64,000 nucleotides of DNA from assembly GCA_035623075.1 (NCBI GenBank), contig DASPUC010000043.1:1-64000 (forward strand). The letters are read 5' to 3'. The notes beneath the pieces are model-generated. The model saw only the letters and a program-made list of their open reading frames with translations, searched no databases and had not been told where the DNA came from. Positions 46,135-59,245 of the stretch are shown here, piece after piece; the stretch's first letter is position 1, and every line of letters starts with the position of its first letter. The stretch comes from Nitrospiraceae bacterium (GTDB taxonomy: Bacteria; Nitrospirota; Nitrospiria; Nitrospirales; Nitrospiraceae). Made by a program: the position numbers and the translations under genes.

Positions 46135-46710
46135 TCATTGCTGATGGCTACAATGTAAAAAATTCCGTAGGAGGTCCTTGCCGACCGTCGTCAGAATTGA
46201 TTCCGGATGGAACTGCACGCCTTCAATACCGAACGATCGATGCCGAATCCCCATGATTTCTCCCTCAGCCGTTTCGGCTGAAATGTCAAAGCAGGACGGG
46301 AGCGTCGAGCGGTTGACGATGAGGGAATGGTATCGTGTGGCTTCGAAGGGATTGGGAAGATCTTTAAAGATCGTCTTGCCATCATGCTTAATCCATGATG
46401 TTTTTCCGTGCATGAGACGCTCGGCCCGCACGACTTCTCCTCCAAACGCAACCGCCAATGACTGATGTCCCAGGCACACACCCAAAAGGGGAATCGCTCC
46501 GCCGAACCGCCTGATTGCTTCGACTGAGATCCCCGCTTCTTTTGGTGTGCAAGGACCGGGGGAAACGACCAGGCGGCTCGGATGCAGCGCTTCAATCTCA
46601 TCAAGCGTAATTTTGTCGCTTCGATAGACGTGGACGTCTTCTCCCAACTCGCCAAAATACTGCACGAGGTTGTACGTAAAGGAATCGTAGTTGTCGATCA
46701 TTAATAGCAT
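46135..46710 (-). CDS. trpG: Anthranilate synthase glutamine amidotransferase subunit
   Basis: 191 residues from ATG 46710 ([17 protein letters not shown]). Class I amidotransferase: catalytic Cys in [17 protein letters not shown], His-Glu in [11 protein letters not shown]. Supplies ammonia to TrpE, and may also serve folate synthesis as PabA because no separate pabA is in view. The final residues HCSHQQ are encoded by a repeat fragment. An upstream in-frame extension only translates the repeat. Confidence 0.96.
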   Translation of the reverse strand: MLLMIDNYDSFTYNLVQYFGELGEDVHVYRSDKITLDEIEALHPSRLVVSPGPCTPKEAGISVEAIRRFGGAIPLLGVCLGHQSLAVAFGGEVVRAERLMHGKTSWIKHDGKTIFKDLPNPFEATRYHSLIVNRSTLPSCFDISAETAEGEIMGIRHRSFGIEGVQFHPESILTTVGKDLLRNFLHCSHQQ

Positions 46711-46712
46711 AG

Positions 46713-46752
46713 AAGCTCTCAGCTGATAGCTGATGGCTGATAGCTCAGAGCC
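46713..46752. repeat. AGCTGATAGCTGATGGCTGATAGC repeat in the trpE-trpG spacer
   Basis: Three head-to-tail GCTGATAGC/GCTGATGGC units flanked by GAAGCTCTC and GCTCAGAGC, which also complement each other, so the element can fold into a stem. It ends 2 bases before the trpG start. Confidence 0.7.
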
Positions 46753-46789
46753 ATGTAATTTTGAGGTCTGCTTGCCATCTGCCTTTCCC

Positions 46790-48286
46790 TTACTCCAATC
46801 CTTGTTCCGCGAGCTCAACAGCTTTCATCATGGCGCGGGCCTTGTTGCATGTTTCTTCGTACTCATGCTCCGGATTGGAGTCAGCGACGATTCCGGCACC
46901 GGCTTGGATATATGCCTGATGTTTCTTGATCACGACTGTCCGGATGTTGATACACATATCCATATTCCCAGAGAAACTGAAGTAGCCCACGGCTCCTGCA
47001 TAAGGCCCACGCCTCGTCGGCTCGAGCTCATCGATAATTTCCATCGCTCGGATCTTGGGAGCACCCGACACGGTTCCGGCAGGAAAGCAAGCGCGCAACA
47101 CGTCATAAGAGTCCCTGGCTGGATCAAGCCGCCCCGTGACGTTCGACACAATATGCATCACATGGGAGTACCGTTCCACATGCATGAGGGAGTCGACGTG
47201 CACGCTACCTCGTTCGGCCACACGACCGACGTCGTTTCGTCCCAGATCGACGAGCATGACATGTTCAGCCCGCTCCTTTTCGTCCGCCAGCAGCCGGCGC
47301 TCTAACTGCTGATCTTCCTCCGCCGTCGCGCCTCGCCGACGTGTTCCTGCAATAGGTCTGACTGAAATCAACCCATCTTCGCACCGGACCAGGGTTTCAG
47401 GAGATGACCCGACCAGTTCAACTCCTGCGATTCTCAGGTAATACATGTATGGAGAGGGGTTCACGACGCGCAGCGCCCGGTACAGCTGTAACGGACTTGT
47501 CTGAATATTGGTTTCCCATCGCTGCGACAGGACCGCCTGAACGATATCTCCTGCGCGAATATACTCCTTGGTCCGGGCGACCATTTTCTCAAAGTCGGCC
47601 TTGCTCATATTCGAGGTAAACGTGATCGGTCTATTGCGGCGATGAGGTCGTGTCCGTCGAAGCGGTCGTTTGAGACGAGCAATCATCCGTTCGATGCGTT
47701 CTGTCGCCTCCCGGTAGGCTCGTTTAATATCTCGATCAGCCGTCGACTTCACATGGGCGTTGGCCACCACTTTGATCTTTTGGGCGACGTTGTCGAAAAT
47801 TAACAGCGTATCGGTCAGCAAAAACGCAAAATCGGGAGCGGAACCCTGATCTTTTCGACGAGTTGGGAGCTCTTCGAACGTACGGATCATGTCGTACCCG
47901 AAATATCCCACAGCCCCGCCAACAAACCGGGGGAGATCCGGCAACGTAACTGGACGGTAGCTTTGCATCAGCTCTCGCAGACGGTCGAGAGGTCGACCAA
48001 GACTGGGAATGCGCTTCTTGCTTTTTCCCCTGAGAAGGATTAGATCTCCTCCGTCTTCGTACACGACGACAGGAGTCCCCCCTCCTAAGAACGAGTATCG
48101 CGCCCATTTCTCCCCACCTTCGACACTTTCAAGCAAATAGGCTGACGGGCCGTGATCGATCTTGGCAAAAGCCGAGACCGGCGTCTCATAGTCAGCCAGA
48201 ATCTCTCGATAGAGAGGGATCAAATTCCCCTCATGGGCATAACGACGAAACTGGTCTAGGCTTAACGAATACTGTGGCGTCTGCAC
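46790..48286 (-). CDS. trpE: Anthranilate synthase component I
   Basis: 498 residues from GTG 48286 ([16 protein letters not shown]), with AGGA 8-9 bases upstream; an open extension to 48442 would overlap the LysM gene and is unlike the family. The N-terminal domain carries the feedback-site [18 protein letters not shown] (the serine of LLES contacts tryptophan). The chorismate domain has [23 protein letters not shown] and [17 protein letters not shown]. First trp gene; only 19 bp after the LysM lipoprotein gene. No leader peptide or T-box was seen. Confidence 0.96.
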   Translation of the reverse strand: MQTPQYSLSLDQFRRYAHEGNLIPLYREILADYETPVSAFAKIDHGPSAYLLESVEGGEKWARYSFLGGGTPVVVYEDGGDLILLRGKSKKRIPSLGRPLDRLRELMQSYRPVTLPDLPRFVGGAVGYFGYDMIRTFEELPTRRKDQGSAPDFAFLLTDTLLIFDNVAQKIKVVANAHVKSTADRDIKRAYREATERIERMIARLKRPLRRTRPHRRNRPITFTSNMSKADFEKMVARTKEYIRAGDIVQAVLSQRWETNIQTSPLQLYRALRVVNPSPYMYYLRIAGVELVGSSPETLVRCEDGLISVRPIAGTRRRGATAEEDQQLERRLLADEKERAEHVMLVDLGRNDVGRVAERGSVHVDSLMHVERYSHVMHIVSNVTGRLDPARDSYDVLRACFPAGTVSGAPKIRAMEIIDELEPTRRGPYAGAVGYFSFSGNMDMCINIRTVVIKKHQAYIQAGAGIVADSNPEHEYEETCNKARAMMKAVELAEQGLE

Positions 48287-48305
48287 GTGAATATTCCTAT
48301 TGTCG

Positions 48306-48935
48306 CTATTCCTGACCGACAATGAGCTTTTGCCCAACCTCGATGATCTCATCGGGCAGTTTGTTCCACTTCTTGATCTTATCAACACTGACCCCGTAGC
48401 GGCGGCTGATGCGGTACAGGGTTTCCCCAGGTTTGACCACATGGACCATGCCTCCGGCCTTCACATCCGGCGTCGTGTCCATGGACGTTGCCTCAGCCAC
48501 CTCTTTGGTATCCGATGGTGTCCCCGTGAAGGCTCCCGAGAGGTCCGTGCTCTCCAGGCTTACATCAGGCTTGGGTGTTCGTGCCGAAGCCGCTGAGGAG
48601 CGCTTCACATCGGTCTTCGCTTTCCGCTCGAGCAACGCAGCTTCTTTCATCGCTTCAGCTTCTTCCTGCACCCGGCTCATTTGTTCCCTTACCGCTTGGA
48701 CCTGAGCAGTTAATTCACGATTCCTCGCTTCGTACTCCGACAATTCCCTCTTCGTCCGCTTCACTTCACTGTCGAGCTCACTGGTACGTTTTTCTTCTTG
48801 AGCCAGCAGACGCTGGAAGTTCAGGCTTCTGGCCTTCTCCGCCTCGTATTTTTCACTGAGCACGCATCCGCTCAGCACGAAGCCTCCCAAGACCACCAGA
48901 ACAGTGCGATTGACCACCGTGGGATTCACAATCAT
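48306..48935 (-). CDS. LysM-domain lipoprotein with coiled coil
   Basis: 209 residues from ATG 48935, preceded by GAAGGAGGAGGGAGG. Lipobox VLSGC. A long charged coiled coil (about 28-105) with heptads such as LDSEVKRTKRELSEYE, a Ser/Thr/Pro-rich linker, and a single C-terminal LysM repeat (VVKPGETLYRISRRYGVSVDKIKKWN). It probably links the outer membrane to peptidoglycan. It is directly upstream of trpE in the same direction, which may place trp genes under its promoter. Confidence 0.88.
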   Translation of the reverse strand: MIVNPTVVNRTVLVVLGGFVLSGCVLSEKYEAEKARSLNFQRLLAQEEKRTSELDSEVKRTKRELSEYEARNRELTAQVQAVREQMSRVQEEAEAMKEAALLERKAKTDVKRSSAASARTPKPDVSLESTDLSGAFTGTPSDTKEVAEATSMDTTPDVKAGGMVHVVKPGETLYRISRRYGVSVDKIKKWNKLPDEIIEVGQKLIVGQE

Positions 48936-49058
48936 TCTGCCTCCCTCCTCCTTCATGAAGACCTCCTTCTACGGTTCCGGGTTTCTGCCCCAAGCAGCCC
49001 GGAAAACGCACCGGCTGTCAGTCAAAACAGGCACCTTACCGAGGATTTGATAGAATAG

Positions 49059-52467
<3,409 letters not shown>

Positions 52468-52744
52468 GTGAGTCTAGAATTGATTAAGGATGACCGATAG
52501 CTGAAGCCGATGAGAGGCATCCACGGCGTGAAAAAACGGATCTCCCAGCCATCTGAACATGCCGTGGCGCTAGAAGAACCTGGTCAACCAGGAAGTGGCT
52601 TGGAGACCCAGTACTGTACATAGGAGATTACATTTATCATAGGAGGGGGGGGGCAGCAAGCAGATCATCAAAACCATCTAACAAATCAAAAGGTTGCGTC
52701 ACATCACTTGATAATTTCAAGGGAAACTCCGCTACCATATTCCG

Positions 52745-53425
52745 CTAAGTATCGTCTCGCACGACAAAGGGCTGGATATCCAAGGAGGATTCGAGGCGCG
52801 AGGCTGCGGCTTGGGCCTGAGCCTCGGTCATGAACTCCCCTACCTGAACGCGGTACCGACGTCCCTCTGGAAGCTCGATCGTCACAATCCGTCCCCCGTG
52901 GTAGTTGGTCCTGAGTCGTTCCAACAGGCTCACTGCGTTCTGACGATCGGCGAAGGAACCGACTTGAATTCTCAGAACCCCCATATCAGCCGTACGACCC
53001 TGATATCCGACCACACGAAGCTCTACCTGATCCGTCCCTGCCCCAGTCATGCCCAATGCGTGGGCCCCGGCCAGCGAAAGATCGACGATGCGCCCCTTGG
53101 CAAATGGACCCCGATCGTTGATGCGAACCGTCACGTGCTTCCCAGTGGTCAAGGACCGGATGACAGCGACAGACCCCAAGGGAAGGGTCCGATGAGCTGC
53201 AGTAAGCTTGTACATGTCGTACCGTTCACCATTGGACGTCTTATTTCCGTGGAATCCCGGGCCATACCAGGATGCCACCCCCCTTTCGACATAGCCAATG
53301 GGATAACCGGGGAAATAGGTGGGCCGAGGAGCTGCTCCTCCACAGGAAACCAGCAGGTAGCTACTGACGGCCAGGAGGGCTAGGGCTAATGGACGGGACC
53401 GGACCGAAGCAAGCCCTTTCCACAT
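52745..53425 (-). CDS. rlpA: Septal-ring lytic transglycosylase RlpA
   Basis: 226 residues. Lipobox LLVSC. The double-psi beta-barrel domain has GVASWYGPGFHGNKTSNGE, LPLGSVAVI, VRINDRGPFAKGRIVDLSLAGA: the catalytic acid (in NDRGPF) and histidine-containing loop are present. A C-terminal SPOR domain (about 150-222; LRIQVGSFADRQNA) should bind denuded glycan strands at the septum. 2 bp after the ACT gene in the same direction, so cotranscribed. Confidence 0.93.
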   Translation of the reverse strand: MWKGLASVRSRPLALALLAVSSYLLVSCGGAAPRPTYFPGYPIGYVERGVASWYGPGFHGNKTSNGERYDMYKLTAAHRTLPLGSVAVIRSLTTGKHVTVRINDRGPFAKGRIVDLSLAGAHALGMTGAGTDQVELRVVGYQGRTADMGVLRIQVGSFADRQNAVSLLERLRTNYHGGRIVTIELPEGRRYRVQVGEFMTEAQAQAAASRLESSLDIQPFVVRDDT

Positions 53426-53427
53426 GG

Positions 53428-53838
53428 TCAGAATTCATCAAGTGATTGATCCCGAAGAACGTTGAGAGCCTTCTCTATATTCGAAACGGTGAGGACGACG
53501 ATCGCTCGTTTGCCTTCGCGCGAGGGGGTGCAGTAGCCACATTTGATATTTATCCGCGCCTTGGTTAAGAGATCCGCCACCTCCTTCAAGGCTCCCGGCT
53601 TATTTTCTAAACTCAGAAGCAGGGCCGTTTCCTCGGAAAACCTGATCTTTGCGGCTTTTAGTGCAGCTCTGGCTCCATCCAGATCTGCTACAAGGAATCG
53701 TAGCTTTCCCGTGCCAGTAACTTCAGGCGCAGAAAATGCCTTGATATTTACCCCTGCTTCACCCAAGACGGACGCCACTTGAGCAATGACGCCAGGTTTG
53801 CTTTGTTCACTAATTAAGAGTTGCGTCGTCGTTGGCAT
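53428..53838 (-). CDS. Tandem ACT-domain regulatory protein
   Basis: 136 residues from ATG 53838, with GGAG eight bases upstream. Two ACT domains: KPGVIAQVASVLGEAGVNIKAF and NKPGALKEVADLLTKARINIKCGY, each with the ligand-binding glycine loop. No enzymatic part. Such proteins bind amino acids and regulate by protein contact. rlpA follows immediately, but a functional link is unclear. Confidence 0.88.
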   Translation of the reverse strand: MPTTTQLLISEQSKPGVIAQVASVLGEAGVNIKAFSAPEVTGTGKLRFLVADLDGARAALKAAKIRFSEETALLLSLENKPGALKEVADLLTKARINIKCGYCTPSREGKRAIVVLTVSNIEKALNVLRDQSLDEF

Positions 53839-53975
53839 CGACAGCACTCCAAATTGCGACGGTCCATCACGTACAAAACTCGGCGACTCCTTGTCAGTAT
53901 CAGTCCGGAACCTTTATCGACTACGAGCAGAATCTTCAACGACAATTGGGGGCTGCACCGACCAATTTAAACCTC

Positions 53976-54383
53976 TTATAACACATGACAGGCATCGTTG
54001 AGAAACGAGTACTCATAGATGCACGTGAATGACACCTCAGCTTCCTGGGCAATTTTCTGGGCCAGTTCTTTCTCCCCACGGGGCACTAAGAGGTAAATTG
54101 GTACCCCTCGGATTATCGCTTTGCGCCAGCGGGTCTTGGTTTCAAGACTCACAAGTGTTTCCGCCGTTTCGACTTCAGCCATCCATTCCATACTATTTCC
54201 GCCAGAGGTCACATACCAACCGACGATGTCGCACTGTTGATTCGAATCGGCCCATGGATTCTGTTCGAGACTTGTCTTAATGGTGACCCGACAATGAAAG
54301 GCTTGGGCCCATCGTTGAGCCACCAGACTGACTACCTGATCGTGGACCGTTTCGATACCCTGTTCCCGTATTGTGGTGCTCAT
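53976..54383 (-). CDS. Hypothetical protein with endonuclease-fold-like pattern
   Basis: 135 residues; AAGAGG six bases before ATG 54383 supports the start. HDQVVSLVAQRWA, CDIVGWYVTSGG, EWMAEVETAETLVS and TRWRKA follow the order alpha-(acidic strand)-(EVET strand)-alpha of a family related to PD-(D/E)XK nucleases, where the second motif is normally E-x-K. Here the expected Lys is Glu (AEVE), so catalysis is doubtful. Predicted cytoplasmic. No operon: 137 bp before the ACT gene, and nrdJ ends far downstream of its start on the same strand. Confidence 0.6.
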   Translation of the reverse strand: MSTTIREQGIETVHDQVVSLVAQRWAQAFHCRVTIKTSLEQNPWADSNQQCDIVGWYVTSGGNSMEWMAEVETAETLVSLETKTRWRKAIIRGVPIYLLVPRGEKELAQKIAQEAEVSFTCIYEYSFLNDACHVL

Positions 54384-54529
54384 AGATAGCCTCTTAGCCA
54401 GACCAGACTCAGTGGATCCGCACTTCCAAGGACTCCGGTCTTTCTACGAATTGGATATGGGATATACCAATCTTCCTGTTCTATCTGACACTTGGGCTCG
54501 GACGAACTGGTTCCTTTAAAGGGACGGTC

Positions 54530-57500
54530 TTAAGAGCATCCACTTGTGGCACCACAGGTATCGCACTTGAGACAAGTCCCATTCCGCACCATCGTAAACT
54601 GCTTACACTCTGTGCAAGGATCCCCTTCATAGCCTTTTTGACGAGCAATCTGTACTGCTGTGAGCGTCACCGTTTCCCGCTTGATTTCGACCTTGTGCGC
54701 AACATTCCCGTTCCCGTGTCCATGGCCATTGCCCTGGTGTCGTGAGGTCACGTTCTGTCTGGACGGGAACAGATCGGTGCTGATTGAGGCCGATGCCAGG
54801 GTTTCCGGAGTTGCTTCCTCCTCCATGCATTCCGGATCTTGCTCATCCTTCTTCATCGAATCCATCCGCAGATCTTCCTCCTGGACCTGCGCCAGATCGA
54901 ACCGATCAAGATAGGTTACGGCCAGTTCGCGGAAAATATAGTCAATGATCGAAGTCGACATCTTGATCCGATCGTTGAGTTTCACCGGTCCGTTAGGCTC
55001 AAATCGGGTGAATACGAAGGCTTCAACAAACTCCTCCAACGGCACTCCGTGTTGAAGACCAAGGGAAATCGCGATGGCAAAGCAGTTCATCAGACTGCGG
55101 AAGGCGGCGCCTTCCTTATGCATGTCTAAAAAGATTTCGCCCACTGTTCCGTCTTCATATTCACCGGTACGGAGGTAGAGTTTATGTCCACCAATGACCG
55201 CCTTTTGTGTATAGCCATTCCGGCGTGTTGGAAGCGGCCGACGCTTGGCCAAGTATCGAACCAGAACCCGCTCCGTGATCTTTTCCACCGCTGCAAGGAC
55301 TTCGGGAGCAGCTTCCGCTGTCTTTCCGCCGTCCGTTGATGCGGAGAGGGGTTGACTCAACTTCGACCCGTCGCGATACAACGCAACCGCTTTCACCATG
55401 GATTTCCAGGCAAAGAGGTACGCCGATTTAACATCCTCCAGCGTCGCATCAGCAGGCATATTGATGGTCTTGCTGATCGCGCCGCTGATGAACGGCTGAG
55501 CGGCAGCCATCATTCGGATATGGGCGTCGACAGGAATGTATCGTTGGCCGATGCGGCCGCAGCGATTCGCACAATCAAAAACGGGCAGATGCTCGGCCTT
55601 GAGATGCGGGGCACCTTCGACCGTCATCGTTCCGCAACAGTAGTCGTTCGCCGCCGCAATTTCTTCTTGCGTGAATCCCAGCGTCTTCAGCATATTGAAG
55701 TTGGATTCATTCAGCTGCGCATCCGTGAGCCCGAGCTTCCCTCGGCAGAACTCCTCACCCAGCGTGTACTTATTGAACGTAAATTGAACTTCGAAGGCTT
55801 GTGCCAGCCCGCTCTCCATTCTGGCCAGAGCAGCATCATCAAATCCCTTTTGTCGTAACGTCTCGTGGTTGATGAACGGCGCACCTTGAAGGGTCTGGCG
55901 TCCCACGCAGTAGTTCACGATCTCGCGGATCTGAGATTCGTCATAACCCAACGATGCCAGCGCCGGCGGTAAGCTTTGGTTGATAATCTTAAAGTAGCCA
56001 CCGCCCGCCAACTTTTTGAATTTCACCAGTGCAAAATCCGGTTCGATACCGGTGGTATCACAGTCCATGACCAACCCGATCGTGCCAGTGGGAGCGATGA
56101 CCGAGACTTGCGCGTTTCGAAACCCATAAGCAGTACCAAGCTCCAGAGCGCGGTCCCATGCGCGCCTCGCAGCAATCAGCAGTTCCGGCGGACAATGTTC
56201 CGCATGAATACCCATTGGCTTGATCGTCAGGTTTTCGTATTCCTCATCAGGAGCGTTATAGGCTGCTCGACGATGGTTGCGGATCACCCGGAGCATGGCA
56301 TCGCGATTTTTCGCATAGCCGGGAAACGGCCAGAGCTCAGCCGCCATTTCAGCCGATGCCGCATACGATTCACCAGTCATGATGGCAGACAAGGCCCCGC
56401 AGATCGCTAACGCTTTAGGAGAATCGTAGGGAATTCCCTGCCGCATCAGAACCGTGCCCAAATTGGCGTACCCAAGACCGAGCGTTCGGAAGTGGTAGCT
56501 TTTTTCCGCAATCGAGCGGCTGGGGAACGAGGCCATCAACACGCTGATTTCCAACACAATCGTCCAGAGACGGACGGCGTGTCGGAAATTGTCCAATTCA
56601 AAACCACCATCAGAGGTAAAAAACTCTCCGAGATTCAGTGAAGCCAGATTGCACGCCGTATCGTCGAGGAACATGTATTCCGAGCACGGATTCGACGCAT
56701 TAATTCGGCCATCCTCCGGACAGGTATGCCATTCATTGATCGTACTGTCGTATTGGGTGCCGGGGTCCGCACAAATCCACGCAGCCCAGCCGATGCGATC
56801 CCACAAATCATGTGCCTTGACCGTTTTGGACACCTTCCCATCCGTTCGTCGCTTCAATTGCCAGTCACCATCAGAATCCAATGCAGCAAAAAACTCATTG
56901 GGAATGCGGACGCTGTTGTTCGAGTTTTGGCCTGAGACTGTCTGATAGGCCTTGCCATCCCAATTAGTGTCATATTCGTGAAATACAAAATGGGTGAATC
57001 CCTGTTGAGCATAGGCAAACATCCGCTGCACATAGGCCTCTGGAACCGCATCGCGTCTCGCTGCCGCTAGAGCTTCCTTCAGGATCGGGTTCTGCTTCGC
57101 GTTAATCTCAACCTTCATCTGCCCGGCACTATCGACCACGTGGCAGGCCTTGAGGACAGCATTCAGACGTTCCGCGCAGATCTTGGACCCTGTCACCATG
57201 GCTGCGACCTTTTGCTCTTCAATTACCTTCCAATCGATGAACTCCTCGATATCCGGGTGATCGAGATCCAAACAGACCATCTTGGCAGCACGCCTGGTCG
57301 TTCCGCCTGACTTGATGGCGCCGGCCGCGCGGTCACCGATACGAAGGAACGACATCAAACCAGATGAGCGACCTCCTCCAGACAACGACTCACCGTCCCC
57401 GCGCAGTTTCGAAAAATTTGTTCCAGTTCCGGATCCGTACTTGAACAAGCGTGCTTCCCGCACCCAGAGGTCCATGATTCCATTTTCGTTGACGAGATCG

Positions 57501-58069
57501 TCTTCGATCGACTGAATGAAGCAGGCGTGTGGCTGCGGATGTTCGAACGCGTTGGTGGCCTTCACGACCTCGCGAGTTTTCGGGTCTACATAATAATGTC
57601 CCTGCGCTGGTCCATTGAGCCCGTATACATAGTGGAGACCTGTGTTGAACCATTGGGGCGAGTTCGGCGCGGCCATTTGATGTGCCAGCATGTAACAGAG
57701 TTCGTCATGAAAGGCGTCGCTGTCTTCCGGGGTCTTGAAATACCCGTAGGCCTTTCCCCAGTGAGTCCAACAGCCTGCCAATCGCTCGAACACCTGTCGC
57801 GCATCGCGCTCGCCTCCTAAAACCGGCTTGCCGTCATGTTCGAGAATCGGGCCGCCGTCTTCACCACGGAGCGGAACGCCAGCTTTCCGAAAGTACTTTT
57901 GCGCAAGAATGTCGATGGCCAACTGAGACCAGGGTTCCGGAATATCGATCTGATCGAGCTTGAAGACAGTCGAGCCGTCGGGATTCCGAATCTCCGAGGA
58001 ACGTTTCACGAACGCCAGGCCTTCATAGGGGCTTTGTCCGCGACGCGTAAATCGTCGTTCTATTCTCAC
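54530..58069 (-). CDS. nrdJ: Vitamin B12-dependent (class II) ribonucleotide reductase
   Basis: 1179 residues from GTG 58069, preceded by GAGGAGGGTCGATC. Barrel core with the N-terminal redox Cys ([11 protein letters not shown]), the radical Cys and Glu in [15 protein letters not shown], and the phosphate loop [27 protein letters not shown] domain ([22 protein letters not shown]) and a C-terminal Cys-rich redox tail (PCTECKQFT...CLKCDTCG) complete the long form. It reduces ribonucleotides using adenosylcobalamin, with no O2 or iron need. The 338-bp upstream region holds an NrdR-like box, a promoter and DnaA boxes. No B12 riboswitch was recognised. Confidence 0.96.
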   Translation of the reverse strand: MRIERRFTRRGQSPYEGLAFVKRSSEIRNPDGSTVFKLDQIDIPEPWSQLAIDILAQKYFRKAGVPLRGEDGGPILEHDGKPVLGGERDARQVFERLAGCWTHWGKAYGYFKTPEDSDAFHDELCYMLAHQMAAPNSPQWFNTGLHYVYGLNGPAQGHYYVDPKTREVVKATNAFEHPQPHACFIQSIEDDLVNENGIMDLWVREARLFKYGSGTGTNFSKLRGDGESLSGGGRSSGLMSFLRIGDRAAGAIKSGGTTRRAAKMVCLDLDHPDIEEFIDWKVIEEQKVAAMVTGSKICAERLNAVLKACHVVDSAGQMKVEINAKQNPILKEALAAARRDAVPEAYVQRMFAYAQQGFTHFVFHEYDTNWDGKAYQTVSGQNSNNSVRIPNEFFAALDSDGDWQLKRRTDGKVSKTVKAHDLWDRIGWAAWICADPGTQYDSTINEWHTCPEDGRINASNPCSEYMFLDDTACNLASLNLGEFFTSDGGFELDNFRHAVRLWTIVLEISVLMASFPSRSIAEKSYHFRTLGLGYANLGTVLMRQGIPYDSPKALAICGALSAIMTGESYAASAEMAAELWPFPGYAKNRDAMLRVIRNHRRAAYNAPDEEYENLTIKPMGIHAEHCPPELLIAARRAWDRALELGTAYGFRNAQVSVIAPTGTIGLVMDCDTTGIEPDFALVKFKKLAGGGYFKIINQSLPPALASLGYDESQIREIVNYCVGRQTLQGAPFINHETLRQKGFDDAALARMESGLAQAFEVQFTFNKYTLGEEFCRGKLGLTDAQLNESNFNMLKTLGFTQEEIAAANDYCCGTMTVEGAPHLKAEHLPVFDCANRCGRIGQRYIPVDAHIRMMAAAQPFISGAISKTINMPADATLEDVKSAYLFAWKSMVKAVALYRDGSKLSQPLSASTDGGKTAEAAPEVLAAVEKITERVLVRYLAKRRPLPTRRNGYTQKAVIGGHKLYLRTGEYEDGTVGEIFLDMHKEGAAFRSLMNCFAIAISLGLQHGVPLEEFVEAFVFTRFEPNGPVKLNDRIKMSTSIIDYIFRELAVTYLDRFDLAQVQEEDLRMDSMKKDEQDPECMEEEATPETLASASISTDLFPSRQNVTSRHQGNGHGHGNGNVAHKVEIKRETVTLTAVQIARQKGYEGDPCTECKQFTMVRNGTCLKCDTCGATSGCS

Positions 58070-58210
58070 GATCGACCCTCCTCAAGCAGTATGGTTGACT
58101 GGCCTATTGCGCCCTGTGGGACTGAAAGCTGAATAGAGCACTGTTTCAATCAAGTAGTCTCTTTCGCCATGAGATGTTTCGTGACCTGAACCAAAGCCCG
58201 GTAGCGGAGT

Positions 58211-58257
58211 AGCTACATATAGCTATTGGAATTAATTGTCAACACTAAATATTGTGG
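58211..58257 (-). promoter_or_regulatory. nrdJ: nrdJ promoter with NrdR-like box and second palindrome
   Basis: ACACTAAATATTGTGG (58242-58257) agrees with the NrdR-box pattern at about 14 of 16 positions. On the minus strand TTGACA at 58242-58237 lies next to it, and a -10-like TATGTA falls at 58219-58214 (17-base spacer). A perfect AGCTA-CATA-TAGCT palindrome (58211-58224) overlaps the -10, centred 32 bases from the first box, the usual three-turn spacing of paired NrdR sites, although it matches the box sequence poorly. NrdR would repress nrdJ when dATP is high. Confidence 0.6.
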
Positions 58258-58263
58258 GTTCTC

Positions 58264-58346
58264 TGTGGAAAGAGAGGAAAAGCTGTGGATAACTATAATG
58301 CCGGACACAACGCCGTTCGACACGAATTTTGCTCTACTTATCCACA
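58264..58346. promoter_or_regulatory. DnaA-box cluster upstream of nrdJ
   Basis: Two perfect DnaA boxes in opposite orientation: TGTGGATAA (58284-58292, reverse of TTATCCACA) and TTATCCACA (58338-58346). A third near-match, TGTGGAAAG (58264-58272), differs from TTWTNCACA at one position. They lie upstream of the nrdJ promoter, suggesting replication-coupled control as for E. coli nrdAB. Too few sites and no AT-rich unwinding repeat to be called an origin. Confidence 0.65.
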
Positions 58347-58407
58347 AATTCGCGACTGGCTTGGAACTGTTTTTTCCGGATAGATGATCTGTATGCTGAT
58401 GGTGATG

Positions 58408-58779
58408 TCAAAAAGTCAGGCGCCCAAGTCTTAACACCGCCTCGTCGACACCCTTGAGTGGAATAAAGTGCCCGCCGATACCAAGCACAACAATGTGAAC
58501 ATCCAGGACCTTGGTTTCAAAACGACAGAGCAACCCCCAATTTCTGCGAACTGTGTTCGGCCGTACCACTCCTTGGATAAGTTCCTGCCCATGGGTTCGA
58601 AAAATGTTCTGTATGACGGTTCGTTCTCTTTCTGGCGTCGAGGAATCCATCCGCTCGATTGCCTGACTCAATTCTGATTGAACAAAAGAAAGATATTGTT
58701 CCGTGGTCGGATTAGTCAGCGCAAGAACGACCGCCGCTGAAAGCCCGATGACAAGACACAGTAATTGCAGAAGATTCAT
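58408..58779 (-). CDS. DUF4359-like small exported or membrane-anchored protein
   Basis: 123 residues from ATG 58779, preceded by TTAGGAGACAGG. An N-terminal hydrophobic helix (LLQLLCLVIGLSAAVVLAL) is followed by TNPTTEQYLSFVQSELSQ, the entry typical of DUF4359-type proteins, and a C-terminal strand region with VVLGIGGHFIPLKGV. Function unknown for the family. It runs toward the nrdJ control region and is divergent from a small membrane protein gene. Confidence 0.72.
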   Translation of the reverse strand: MNLLQLLCLVIGLSAAVVLALTNPTTEQYLSFVQSELSQAIERMDSSTPERERTVIQNIFRTHGQELIQGVVRPNTVRRNWGLLCRFETKVLDVHIVVLGIGGHFIPLKGVDEAVLRLGRLTF

Positions 58780-58853
58780 CCCCCTGTCTCCTAACGTACC
58801 CCTGCCTCCCCCCAAATGCTCCTCTGTGCTGACTCCTCGTCAGTCCACTCTGT

Positions 58854-58870
58854 TTGACAAAGTATTGTCA
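58854..58870 (+). promoter_or_regulatory. TGACAA-N4-TTGTCA palindrome overlapping a TTGACA element
   Basis: TGACAA (58855-58860) and TTGTCA (58865-58870) form a perfect inverted repeat that overlaps TTGACA (58854-58859). Located between divergent small genes, it looks like a repressor operator on a -35 element; the matching -10 (around 58877) is weak. Confidence 0.45.
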
Positions 58871-58942
58871 CATGATTAGCCTACCGCGCAACAAGGCGTC
58901 CCGTAATATGTCTGCCGTATTACCCTGAGCAGGAGGATAGCT

Positions 58943-59239
58943 ATGTTCGTATGGAGCAAGCGTCTCGTTATGACACTCTTAGGACTTTTTGTGCTCTTCC
59001 TGGGAATATTCCTCGTGCATGGTGCCCCAGACACGGCCAGCGGCCTCAAAATTCACACGACGCGATGGATGGCACTCAATTACGCGGGGTTGGTGATCTG
59101 GGTGTTTGTGTGGATGATTGACCAAGCACGCATGCGAGCGCAGAACTTCTGGGTCTGGCTCGTCCCCTTCCTCCTGGCCCCTCTACCTACATTAATGCTG
59201 TTCGTTCTCTATCTCCAGCGTAGACTGAAGCCGTCATAA
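58943..59239 (+). CDS. Small three-helix membrane protein
   Basis: 98 residues, AGGAGG nine bases before ATG 58943. Helices at about 8-27, 43-62 and 69-92, with a charged HTTRW and DQARMRAQNF between them and a basic end (LQRRLKPS). No family recognised. It converges on the AmpG-like gene with 6 bp between stops. A palindromic operator-like site lies about 75 bases upstream. Confidence 0.68.
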   Translation: MFVWSKRLVMTLLGLFVLFLGIFLVHGAPDTASGLKIHTTRWMALNYAGLVIWVFVWMIDQARMRAQNFWVWLVPFLLAPLPTLMLFVLYLQRRLKPS

Positions 59240-59245
59240 ACCGCC

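Noticed and set aside
52645-52653. Nine-G run upstream of the CBS-protein gene as a phase-variation tract
   Set aside because: It is not within or near a promoter or start codon of a surface gene; could also be a sequencing artefact.
58070-58210. Cobalamin riboswitch ahead of nrdJ
   Set aside because: No B12-box (GCCACTG-like) or matching stem set was found in the leader on the minus strand.
58264-58346. DnaA boxes as a replication origin
   Set aside because: Only two or three boxes, no AT-rich unwinding repeats, no dnaA/dnaN or parAB nearby; gene regulation is more likely.
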